Assembly: GCF_000497445.1 (NCBI RefSeq)
Contig: NZ_CM002285.1
Span: 4,625,686 to 4,647,521, forward strand
Source of the DNA: Streptomyces roseochromogenus subsp. oscitans DS 12.976
GTDB lineage: Bacteria > Actinomycetota > Actinomycetes > Streptomycetales > Streptomycetaceae
DNA length: 21,836 nt
Reading direction: 5' to 3'
The position numbers and the translations under genes are program-made. The notes below the pieces were generated by a model. The model worked only from the letters and a program-made list of their open reading frames with translations. It made no database searches and was not told the DNA's origin. The first letter of the stretch is position 1. Each line of letters opens with the position of its first letter. This document shows positions 15,655 through 21,836 of this stretch, one piece after another.

Positions 15655-15668
15655 TAGAACCTGTTCTA
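15655..15668. promoter_or_regulatory. KstR-type palindrome upstream of the acyl-CoA dehydrogenase
   Basis: TAGAAC-CT-GTTCTA has perfect 6-bp arms and fits TNNAACNNGTTNNA, the motif I recall for the actinobacterial steroid regulator KstR. It overlaps a possible promoter, TTCCCT (15644) with N17 then TATCTT (15667), and lies 45 bp upstream of the start codon. Confidence 0.6.
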
Positions 15669-15713
15669 TCTTGACGAACCGTCAGATCACCGGACTCGCC
15701 GGGAGGACAGGCC

Positions 15714-16856
15714 GTGGACTTCACCTTCACCGAGGAGCAGCGGGCGGCGGCCGAGGCGGCGCGCGGGGTGTTCGCCGGCGTGGTACCGGACGCGGTGCCC
15801 AGCCCGGCGCTCACCACCGGTGCCGTGGCCGAGGGCTTCGACCGGGAGCTGTGGTCCCGGCTGGCCGAGGCGGATCTGCTGAGTCTGCTGCTCGACGAGG
15901 CACACGGCGGTTCCGGTCTGGACGCGATCGCGCTGTGCCTGGTGCTGCGCGAGTCGGCCAAGGTGCTCGCCCGGGTGCCGCTGCTGGAGCACAGCGCGGC
16001 GGCAGCGGCCGTACAGGCCTATGGCGGGCCGGAGTTGGCGCGGCGGCTGCTGACGCGGGCCGGCCGGGGCGAGCTGGTACTGACGATCGCGGCGAACGGC
16101 CGCAGCGGCCACGACCCGGCCGAACTGGCCGTCGGCGCACAGCGGGACGGTACGGAGTGGGTGCTGGACGGGGTGCAGACGGCGGTGCCGTGGGCGTACG
16201 GCGCGGACTTCGTCGTCGTACCGGCGCATCTGGCCGGGACGGCTGCCGAGCGGACCGTGCTCGCGCTGGTGCCGCGTGAGCGGGACGGCGTGGTCCTCGC
16301 CGAGCAGGTGTCCACCAGCGGAGAGCGGCTGGCCGAACTGCGGCTCGCGTCCGTGCGGATCGGCGCGGGTGACGTCATCGAGGCGGACGGCGCCTGGGAG
16401 TGGCTGCGTGCGCTGCTCGCCACCGGTACGTGCGCGCTGGCGCTCGGGCTGGGCGAGCGGGTGCTGGACATGACCGCCGAGTACACCGGGAAGCGGGAGC
16501 AGTTCGGGTATCCGATCGCGACGTTCCAGGCGGTGGCCGTGCAGGCTGCGGACCGGTATATCGATCTGCGCGCCATGGAGGCCACCCTCTGGCAGGCCGC
16601 CTGGCGGATCGCCTCGGGGGCGTCGGGGGCGCTGCCCGCCGCCGGGGACGTCGCGGTGGCGAAGATCTGGGCGGCGGAGGGGGTGCGCCGGGTGGTGCAG
16701 ACGGCCCAGCATCTGCACGGCGGGTTCGGGGCCGACACCGACTATCCGCTGCACCGGTATCACGCCTGGGCCAAGCACGTGGAGCTGGCGCTCGGCCCGG
16801 CGTCGGCGCACGAGGAGAGGCTCGGGGATCTCCTGGCCGCACATCCCCTGGGCTGA
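15714..16856 (+). CDS. Acyl-CoA dehydrogenase (FadE-like)
   Basis: This 380-aa flavoenzyme has the three-part ACAD fold. The N-terminal helical domain begins DFTFTEEQRAAAEAARGVFA. The middle beta domain (about 120-225) contains GTEWVLDGVQTAVPWA. The C-terminal helical domain has REQFGYPIATFQAVA (261-275) and HLHGGFGADTDYPLHRY (333-349). The catalytic glutamate found in many ACADs after the HGG segment (YEGT) is absent. This resembles FadE proteins of actinobacterial sterol and lipid degradation, some of which act as heteromers. The GTG start at 15714 has GGGAGGA upstream. It follows paaE on the same strand but has its own KstR-type palindrome, so I think it is a separate transcript. The substrate is unknown; a CoA ester from sterol, fatty-acid or phenylacetate breakdown is possible. 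Confidence 0.85.
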   Translation: MDFTFTEEQRAAAEAARGVFAGVVPDAVPSPALTTGAVAEGFDRELWSRLAEADLLSLLLDEAHGGSGLDAIALCLVLRESAKVLARVPLLEHSAAAAAVQAYGGPELARRLLTRAGRGELVLTIAANGRSGHDPAELAVGAQRDGTEWVLDGVQTAVPWAYGADFVVVPAHLAGTAAERTVLALVPRERDGVVLAEQVSTSGERLAELRLASVRIGAGDVIEADGAWEWLRALLATGTCALALGLGERVLDMTAEYTGKREQFGYPIATFQAVAVQAADRYIDLRAMEATLWQAAWRIASGASGALPAAGDVAVAKIWAAEGVRRVVQTAQHLHGGFGADTDYPLHRYHAWAKHVELALGPASAHEERLGDLLAAHPLG

Positions 16857-16920
16857 CCGGCGCGCGGTCCCGCAGGTGGCGCAGAACGCTCCCCGAGGCA
16901 ACAAGGAGGGCTAAGGAGAG

Positions 16921-17268
16921 CTACAGAACGAACCCGGGCTCGCCCTCATCCGTGATCACCGGGCGGCCCGCTGCCTGCCAGACCTGCATGCCGCCGTCGA
17001 CGTTCACCGCGTCGATGCCCTGCTGGACCAGGTACATGGTGACCTGGGCCGAGCGGCCGCCGGAGCGGCAGATGACGTGGACGCGACCGTCCTGCGGGGC
17101 AGCCTCGGTCAGCTCGCCGTAGCGGGCCACGAACTCGCTGATGGGGATGTGCAGCGCTCCCTCGGCGTGGCCCGCCTGCCACTCGTCGTCCTCGCGGACG
17201 TCCAGCAGGAAGTCGCCGTCCTTGAGGTCCGTGATCTCGACCGTGGGTACCCGAGCTGCGAAATTCAT
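16921..17268 (-). CDS. Single-domain rhodanese-like sulfurtransferase
   Basis: This 115-aa protein is one complete rhodanese domain. DFLLDVREDDEWQAGHAEGA (19-38) is the family's N-terminal block. The active-site loop is CRSGGRS with C67, which carries the persulfide. VNVDGGMQVWQAAGRP closes the fold. Such GlpE/PspE-sized proteins move sulfane sulfur in the cytoplasm. The ATG at 17268 has only a weak GGGGA site 3 nt upstream. It converges on the acyl-CoA dehydrogenase gene (64 bp between stops, where I see nothing). The upstream gene (J-domain) is on the same strand, 51 bp away. No specific acceptor can be named. Confidence 0.88.
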   Translation of the reverse strand: MNFAARVPTVEITDLKDGDFLLDVREDDEWQAGHAEGALHIPISEFVARYGELTEAAPQDGRVHVICRSGGRSAQVTMYLVQQGIDAVNVDGGMQVWQAAGRPVITDEGEPGFVL

Positions 17269-17319
17269 GTCCCCGACGCTACCCGAAGGTCCCGGGCGCC
17301 TGCTGAAGCGAGCCGCGGC

Positions 17320-18132
17320 TCAGTCCTGTGCCAGCAGGGACGCCAGCTCGGCCTCCCGCTGGGCGATGTCGGAGCGCAGTCGGCCGGCGATCTCCTCGAG
17401 GAGCCCGTCGGGGTCGTCCGGGGCGAGTCGGAGCATGCCGGCGATCGGGCCCTCCTCCAGTTCCCGGGCGACGAGGGTGAGCAGTTCCTTGCGCTGGGCG
17501 AGCCATTCGAGGCGGGCGTACAGCTCCTCGGCGGGGCTCGGGAGCCGCTCGGGCGGTACCGGGCCTGCCGCCCACTCCTCGGCCAGCTCCTTCAGCAGCG
17601 TCTCGTCGCCGCGGGCGTAGGCGGCGTTGACGCGTGTGATGAACTCCTCACGCCGCTGCCGTTCCGCTTCCTCCTGCGCCAGGTCGGGGTGGGCCTTGCG
17701 GGCCAGCTCACGGTAGAGCTTGCGGGCCTCTTCGCTGGGCCGTACCCGCTCCGGAGGGCGTACGGCCTGGTCGGTGAGCATGGCGGCGGCCTCCGGGAAC
17801 AGGCCGTGGCCGTCCATCCAGCCGTGCAGCAGTTCCTCCACGCCGGGGATCGGCAGGACGCGGGCGCGGGCCTCCTCGGCGCGGCGGATGTCCTCCGGGT
17901 CGCCGGTGCGGGCGGCCTTCGCCTCGGCGATCTCGGCGTCCAGCTCCTCGATCCGGACGTAGAGCGGGCCGAGCCGCTGCTCGTGCAGCCGGGAGAAGTT
18001 CTCGACCTCGACCCGGAACGTCTCCACGGCGATCTCGTACTCGATCAGCGCCTGCTCGGCGGCCCGTACGGCGCGCTCGAGCCGTTCCTCGGGCCGCGGC
18101 GCCTGGGACTGATCGGCTTCCGGGGTCGTCAC
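17320..18132 (-). CDS. J-domain (DnaJ-like) protein with N-terminal coiled coil
   Basis: This 270-aa protein, with a GTG start at 18132, begins with a long charged helical or coiled-coil region (about 13-92). A J-like segment follows at about 133-187, reading KLYRELARKAHPDLAQEEAE with the essential HPD tripeptide at 148-150. Another Glu-rich helical part ends the protein. J-domains recruit and stimulate Hsp70 (DnaK); the client of this one is unknown. No Gly/Phe or zinc domain is present, so it is not a canonical DnaJ. The ribosome site is weak and no in-frame ATG lies nearby. It precedes the rhodanese gene on the same strand. Confidence 0.75.
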   Translation of the reverse strand: MTTPEADQSQAPRPEERLERAVRAAEQALIEYEIAVETFRVEVENFSRLHEQRLGPLYVRIEELDAEIAEAKAARTGDPEDIRRAEEARARVLPIPGVEELLHGWMDGHGLFPEAAAMLTDQAVRPPERVRPSEEARKLYRELARKAHPDLAQEEAERQRREEFITRVNAAYARGDETLLKELAEEWAAGPVPPERLPSPAEELYARLEWLAQRKELLTLVARELEEGPIAGMLRLAPDDPDGLLEEIAGRLRSDIAQREAELASLLAQD

Positions 18133-18186
18133 GCCGAACAGCGTAGCCGCTGCGCTTGGCTCGGGCCGGGGGCATCTCGCCGTAGG

Positions 18187-18245
18187 GCTACCTGTAGTCC
18201 CGTACGGCTACCCCGTACAGCTACCTGTAGTCCCGTACGGCTACC
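18187..18245. repeat. Perfect 26-bp direct repeat between the DUF2252 and J-domain genes
   Basis: Two identical 26-bp copies (18187-18212 and 18220-18245) are separated by 7 nt, a 33-bp period. Each contains two CTACC boxes and a GTAC. The motif GTACRGCTACC also spans the junction. It lies in the 241-bp gap upstream of the J-domain gene; the rest of the gap shows no gene. A regulatory site array or a small duplication are both possible. Confidence 0.75.
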
Positions 18246-18373
18246 TGTCGTCTGCCGCGTGGGGAGCCGCATATCGACACAGCCTCGCGCTCCTAGGGTG
18301 CTGCAGCCGCCGTCGGCGCCCTCGCACCCTCCCCCCGGCCGCACCTCCGACCCGGCCACACCCCGAGCTTGTC

Positions 18374-19813
18374 TCATACCCCCAGCTCGGCCGCGATGCG
18401 TCCCGTCCGCACCGCCGCCACCAGCTCCGTGTGATCCTCCTCCGTGCGGTCGGCGTAGGTGACGGCAAAGGCGGCGATCGCCTCGTCCAGTTCCTCGTTC
18501 TTGCCGCAGTACCCGGCGATCAGCCGCGGGTCGGCGCTGTGGGAGTGGGCGCGGGCCAGCAGGGCACCGGTCATCCGGCCGTAGTCGTCGACCTGGTCGG
18601 CGGCGAGGGCGGCGGGGTCGACGCTGCCCTTGCGGTTGCGGAACTGGCGGACCTGGAAGGGGCGCCCGTCGACGGTCGTCCAGCCGAGCAGGATGTCGCT
18701 GACGACCTGCATCCGCTTCTGGCCCAGAACCACCCGGCGGCCCTCGTGGTCCACCGGCGGTGTCTCGAAACCGACCGTGGCCAGGTGCGGGACCAGGACC
18801 GAGGGCCGGGCCTCCTTCACCTGGAGCACCAGCGGCTGCTCACGGTGGTCGAGGAGCAGCACGACGTAGGACCGGGTGCCGACGCTGCCCGTGCCGACCA
18901 CCCGGAAGGCCACGTCGTGCACGGCGTGCCGGGCGAGCAGCGGGTGCCGGTCCTCGCTGAGCGTGTGGATGTACGACTCCAGGGACGCGGCGACCGCGTG
19001 GGCCTCCTCGTCCGGGATCCGGCGCAGCACGGGGGCGGCGTCCATGAACCGGCGTCCGCCGTCCTCGACCGCCTCGGTCGACTTCGCCGCGAACCGGCCG
19101 CTGGTGTTGGCGCGGGCCTTCTCCGAGACCCGTTGCAGGGTGCCGAGCAGATCGTGGGCGTCGGTGTGGGAGACCAGTTCCTCGTCGGCGATGGCGTTCC
19201 ACGCGTCGAGGACCGGCAGCTTGGCCAGCAGCCGCATGGTGCGGCGGTAGGCGCCGGCCGCGTCCTGGGCTGCCGCGCGGCAGGTGTCCTCGTCGGCGCC
19301 GGCCTCCCGCCCGGCGAGCACCAGCGAGGTGGCGAGCCGCTTCAGATCCCACTCCCAGGGGCCGTGTACGGTCTCGTCGAAGTCGTTGAGGTCGATGACG
19401 AGACCGCCGCGGGGGTCGCCGTACAGGCCGAAGTTGGCCGCGTGCGCGTCTCCGCATATCTGGGTGCCGATCCTGGTCATGGGGGTGCGGGCCAGGTCGT
19501 ACGCCATGAGTCCGGCCGAGCCGCGCAGGAAGGCGAACGGGGTGGCCGCCATCCGGCCGACGCGTATGGGCGTCAGCTCGGGGATACGGCCGGCGTTGGA
19601 CTCGGTGACGGCGCGCACCGCGTCGGGGCGGGCAGCGTCCAGGTCGAGGGTGCGGTGTGCGCCGCGCGGCACGCTCGTGCGCAGCGCCTTGCCCTCTTCC
19701 TTGGGCGAGCCCTGCCGCGGCCACTGGGCGAAGCCGCTCACCCGGGGCAGCCGGCGCGTGTCCCGCGCCACCGCGCCCACCGTGTCCGCCGCTTCCCCAC
19801 CGGCACCGGTCAC
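18374..19813 (-). CDS. DUF2252 family protein (kinase-like fold)
   Basis: This 479-aa protein is recognised as DUF2252 by TPFAFLRGSAGLMAYDLA (91-108), GDAHAANFGLYGDP (121-134) and DLNDFDETVHGPWEWDLKRL (141-160). The GDAHxxNFG and DLNDFDE blocks resemble the catalytic HxDxxxxN and metal-binding D motifs of aminoglycoside-phosphotransferase-like kinases. A small-molecule phosphotransferase is therefore plausible but unproven. I chose the GTG at 19813, with GGGGGAGG 7 nt upstream; the frame is open to 20002, but that part looks like promoter sequence. The gene is followed by the 26-bp direct repeat and preceded by three CGTACAAC boxes. No metabolic partner is evident. Confidence 0.85.
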   Translation of the reverse strand: MTGAGGEAADTVGAVARDTRRLPRVSGFAQWPRQGSPKEEGKALRTSVPRGAHRTLDLDAARPDAVRAVTESNAGRIPELTPIRVGRMAATPFAFLRGSAGLMAYDLARTPMTRIGTQICGDAHAANFGLYGDPRGGLVIDLNDFDETVHGPWEWDLKRLATSLVLAGREAGADEDTCRAAAQDAAGAYRRTMRLLAKLPVLDAWNAIADEELVSHTDAHDLLGTLQRVSEKARANTSGRFAAKSTEAVEDGGRRFMDAAPVLRRIPDEEAHAVAASLESYIHTLSEDRHPLLARHAVHDVAFRVVGTGSVGTRSYVVLLLDHREQPLVLQVKEARPSVLVPHLATVGFETPPVDHEGRRVVLGQKRMQVVSDILLGWTTVDGRPFQVRQFRNRKGSVDPAALAADQVDDYGRMTGALLARAHSHSADPRLIAGYCGKNEELDEAIAAFAVTYADRTEEDHTELVAAVRTGRIAAELGV

Positions 19814-19828
19814 CGCGACCGCCTCCCC

Positions 19829-19900
19829 CGTACAACGCGCACGACACGAACGGCACGTACAACCGTCCGCACGAACATCAACTCGCCCAGACCGTACAAC
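19829..19900 (-). promoter_or_regulatory. Three CGTACAAC boxes upstream of the DUF2252 gene
   Basis: Direct copies of CGTACAAC lie at 19829, 19856 and 19893 (GTTGTACG on the gene's strand), all within 90 bp upstream of the start. The one nearest the gene touches the ribosome site. They could be binding sites for one regulator. Confidence 0.4.
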
Positions 19901-20008
19901 CGATGGCCCGTATGCGTCAGACCCGGTGGGACACGGCAAGCATCGGGTCCGCTCGGTTCTTACCGATGTGGTGGCTTCTCTCGCGCCGATATGGAGCCTC
20001 AACTCCCG

Positions 20009-20602
20009 CTAACGGTGCTTCAGTTCCTGTTCGGCCACCGCCCGGAGGCTGTGCGGCGGGCGGCTGGTGAGGCGGTGGACGGTGTCGGTGGTGCGGTCCT
20101 CGGCGCCCTGGGCGATGGCGCGGTCCATCCGGGCCGGCAGGGCGGCGAACTCCGGTGGCAGCCGTGCGGCCAGCCGGTCTCGCAGCTGCTCGTACGTCAG
20201 CTGCCGGTGGGCCACGGGCCGGCCGGTGGCCTCCGTGACGAGGGCGGCGACGTGGTCGTGGCCGAGCGTCTTCGGTCCGGTGGGGACCGGATCGGTGTGG
20301 GGCGCCCGGTCGTCGGTCAGGGCACGGACGGCTACGGCGGCGAGGTCGAGCTGAGCTGTACGGCGCAGGCGGGCCCGCTGGAGGTAGGGCAGCGTGACGG
20401 CGGCCGGGTCCGGGTCGCCGACCGGCGGGACGGGGTAGACGTGTGCGGCTGCGGCGTGGGCGGCGGTGTCGTCCGAGTCGAAGCGGACCGCCTCCGCGCC
20501 CGGGAGCCGGGTGGCCCGGCGGCTCGCGGCGCGGACGCGGTGGCCGGCGGCGACCAGCCGCGCCTCGGTACGGCTGCCGGTGGCTCCGTTGGCCGCGCAC
20601 AG
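20009..20602 (-). pseudogene. Remnant of an NmrA-like NAD(P)-binding oxidoreductase
   Basis: A single open frame reads NGATGSRTEARLVAAGHRV (the Rossmann start of NmrA/SDR proteins) through SRRATRLPGAEAVRFDSDD. It then jumps early to DLAAVAVRALTDD and the C-terminal TGPKTLGHDHVAALVTEATG and RLTSRPPHSLRAVAEQEL. Intact relatives are about 270-290 aa; here about 195 remain, with roughly 100 residues of the middle missing. There is no ATG or GTG before the NGATG motif, and an in-frame TAG lies at 20629-20627, so the first codons are also lost. The frame is still open, so the decay may be recent. A short product from the in-frame GTG at 20215 (68 aa) is possible but unlikely to be functional. Confidence 0.75.
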
Positions 20603-20663
20603 CGGGCGGCGTTCACGGCCGGAGTCCTAGGGACCGATGCGCCCTCGGCCCCGAACGCCCCTA

Positions 20664-20681
20664 TGTGAGAGACAACTCACA
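20664..20681. other. Short inverted repeat TGTGAG/CTCACA
   Basis: Arms of 6 bp with a 6-nt spacer lie between the pseudogene and the 10-bp repeat. It could be a weak terminator or an operator remnant. Confidence 0.3.
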
Positions 20682-20687
20682 CCCGGC

Positions 20688-20738
20688 GCGAGAAAGTCGC
20701 GAGAGGTAGCGAGAAGTCGCGAAAGGTCGCGAGAAGTG
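20688..20738. repeat. Degenerate 10-bp tandem repeat, five copies
   Basis: Units of GCGAGAAGTC (one 11-nt, four 10-nt variants) lie head to tail between the pseudogene and the tRNA terminator. The purine-rich strand is the plus strand. No coding role is seen. Confidence 0.7.
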
Positions 20739-20787
20739 AAGAACGCCACCCCCCGCGCCGGCGCACAACGGCGGAGACGCAAAGCGA

Positions 20788-20821
20788 AACGGTCGGCATC
20801 GTGATCACGATGCCGACCGTT
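20788..20821 (-). terminator. 34-bp perfect palindrome, tRNA-Leu terminator
   Basis: Each half is 17 bp (AACGGTCGGCATCGTGA and its complement), symmetrical about 20804/20805. It begins 6 nt after the tRNA 3' end. On the tRNA strand it is followed by a short T-containing tail (TCGCTTT). The stem is unusually long and perfect. Confidence 0.8.
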
Positions 20822-20827
20822 CGTCGG

Positions 20828-20911
20828 TGCGCGAGGGGGGAGTTGAACCCCCACGCCCTTGCGGGCACTGGAACCTGAATCCAGCGCGTCTGCCTATTCC
20901 GCCACCCGCGC
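20828..20911 (-). tRNA. tRNA-Leu (anticodon CAG)
   Basis: This 84-nt class II tRNA has a 7-bp acceptor stem (GCGCGGG with CUCGCGC, one G-U pair). The anticodon stem-loop CTGGA-TTCAGGT-TCCAG carries anticodon CAG. A long variable arm (TGCCCGCAAGGGCG) and a T arm with GTTCAACTC follow. The discriminator is A, and CCA is not encoded. It reads CTG, the main Leu codon of these genes. Confidence 0.95.
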
Positions 20912-20967
20912 ATTGGGTGTGTCTTCCGGCTCCGTCCCTTTCGGGCTGGCCCCTTCCGACATCCAGA

Positions 20968-20996
20968 ACATTAGCACGTCGTACGGGGTGGGTTCA
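20968..20996 (-). promoter_or_regulatory. Candidate tRNA-Leu promoter
   Basis: On the minus strand TGAACC (20996-20991) is followed after 17 bp by TAATGT (20973-20968), a TANNNT -10. It would give a leader of about 50 nt before the tRNA. The -35 match is modest. Confidence 0.35.
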
Positions 20997-21503
20997 CATC
21001 CCTTCCCGCCCGGCGGCCACACCCACCGGCCGCACCCACCGATCGCGCCCGCCACCGGCGCGGACCGCGCCGGTCACCCGCACCCCGGCGCCCGCCGCCT
21101 GCGCGTTCGCCCCGCTTCCCGCCATGTCTGTCGCCGCTTCCCGCCGCGTCTGTCGCTGCCTTCCGGCGGGTATCGCGGCCCTCCCGGCGCGCATACCGGC
21201 GCCTTCCCGGCGCGCGTATCAAGGTGACCCGGTTCACGTATCAACCTCGTACCGGTCCCGGGCATCTGCCCAGGAGGCGGGCCGGGTCCACAGCCGGGTG
21301 CGGGACACTGGTCTTAGCCCGCCTCTACGATCCATGGCAGCGTGAGTGCGTGCCGGGAGTTCGAAGGGGAGCCGCTGGGGGAACCGGCTGATTGCCGGAC
21401 GCGTAGATACGATCAGTAAGCAGCACCAGCGGAACAGGCAGTACAGGCAAGGCAGCGGCTACACAGCAGGGCAACGCAACGACAGGGACGGAGGAGGTGC
21501 CCC
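20997..21503. other. Non-coding stretch before fhaA, with short repeats
   Basis: I see no convincing gene here. It holds a 22-bp tandem pair (21113-21134 and 21135-21156, two mismatches). After that, two copies of TCCCGGCGCGC (21182, 21205) lie 23 bp apart. The sequence TACGATC occurs at 21326 and 21408; either could be part of a -10 region for fhaA, but no -35 is clear. A strong GGAGGAGGT site precedes fhaA. Confidence 0.5.
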
Positions 21504-21836
21504 ATGGGAGTCCTGAAGAAGTTCGAGCAGCGTCTCGAAGGTCTGGTGAACGGCACCTTCGCCAAGGTCTTCAAGTCCGAGGTCCAGCCCGTGGAGATCG
21601 CCGGCGCACTCCAGCGTGAGTGCGACAACAACGCGACGATCTGGAACCGCGACCGGACCGTCGTACCCAACGACTTCATCGTGGAGCTGAGCACGCCGGA
21701 CTACGAGCGGCTCAGCCCCTACTCCGGGCAGCTCGGCGACGAGCTGGCCGGCATGGTCCGCGACTACGCCAAGCAGCAGCGCTACACGTTCATGGGCCCG
21801 ATCAAGGTCAATCTGGAGAAGGCCGACGACCTGGAC
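21504..21836 (+). CDS. fhaA: FhaA, FHA-domain protein (N-terminal DUF3662 part)
   Basis: The first 111 codons are present; the gene continues past the right edge. MGVLKKFEQRLEGLVNGTFA (1-20), then KSEVQPVEIAGALQREC and VVPNDFIVELSTPDYERL, are the hallmark of the DUF3662 domain that opens FhaA. The FHA domain, which binds phosphothreonine, would lie beyond the edge. FhaA is a cytoplasmic scaffold of the PknB/PstP/RodA/PbpA cell-envelope and division system of Actinobacteria, whose genes normally follow. The GGAGGAGGT site (21490-21498) is 5 nt upstream of the ATG. The truncation is only the window edge. Confidence 0.92.
   Translation, partial: MGVLKKFEQRLEGLVNGTFAKVFKSEVQPVEIAGALQRECDNNATIWNRDRTVVPNDFIVELSTPDYERLSPYSGQLGDELAGMVRDYAKQQRYTFMGPIKVNLEKADDLD

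Noticed and set aside
18129..18377. Minus-strand small gene containing the repeated peptide SRTGLQVA
   Set aside because: The repeat is the translation of the 33-bp-period DNA duplication. There is no ribosome site, no relative is recognised, and it ends at the J-domain start.
20828..20911. tRNA-Leu as an attachment site of an integrated element
   Set aside because: No integrase and no second copy of the tRNA 3' end is visible in the window.
20971..21237. Small minus-strand gene rich in Arg/Gly upstream of fhaA
   Set aside because: The composition is that of a shadow frame, there is no ribosome site, and it is built partly from the short repeats.

Overview
The window is high-GC actinobacterial chromosome, very probably Streptomyces. 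The evidence is strong third-position G/C bias, GTG starts, GGAGG-type ribosome sites, chained ATGA/GTGA/TGATG overlaps, a Leu-CAG tRNA without encoded CCA, and a closing fhaA gene of the cell-division/PknB type.

Layout. 1-87 (-): 5' end of a MobA-like nucleotidyltransferase. 157-3814 (-): a 2-oxoacid dehydrogenase operon, E1alpha-E1beta-E2, ended by a strong hairpin. 3990-4490 (+): a divergent Lrp/AsnC regulator whose 3' end runs into a 23-bp tandem repeat. 4608-6706 (-): paaH-like 3-hydroxyacyl-CoA dehydrogenase coupled to a TetR regulator (PaaR candidate). 6919-8613 (+): paaN aldehyde dehydrogenase. 8621-11518 (-): DUF5819 protein, HTTM membrane protein and a TrmH/SpoU RNA methyltransferase. 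11872-15560 (+): paaABCDE, the phenylacetyl-CoA 1,2-epoxidase. 15714-16856 (+): an acyl-CoA dehydrogenase behind a KstR-type palindrome. 16921-19813 (-): rhodanese, J-domain protein and DUF2252 protein. 20009-20602 (-): remnant of an NmrA-like oxidoreductase. 20828-20911 (-): tRNA-Leu(CAG) with a 34-bp palindromic terminator. 21504 to the end (+): fhaA.

How the parts fit. PaaABCDE epoxidises the ring of phenylacetyl-CoA. PaaN is the ALDH-only replacement for PaaZ, and PaaH acts in the later beta-oxidation steps. A 14-bp palindrome, ACCGAACGATCGGT, occurs identically (in opposite orientation) in the paaH/paaN and paaA promoters. A near copy lies in the promoter of the 2-oxoacid dehydrogenase operon. 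The two exact copies fit ACCGNNCGNNCGGT, the core I recall for the TetR repressor PaaR of Corynebacterium glutamicum. The same three intergenic regions, and nowhere else that I found, carry five copies of a second motif, TTNTCCACAG, which contains the streptomycete DnaA box.

The most interesting inference is that the E1/E2 complex here may not serve only branched-chain oxoacids. It may oxidise phenylpyruvate directly to phenylacetyl-CoA and feed the Paa epoxidase under shared PaaR control. No phenylacetate-CoA ligase (PaaK) is present in the window. The DUF5819/HTTM pair inside the cluster has no known function.
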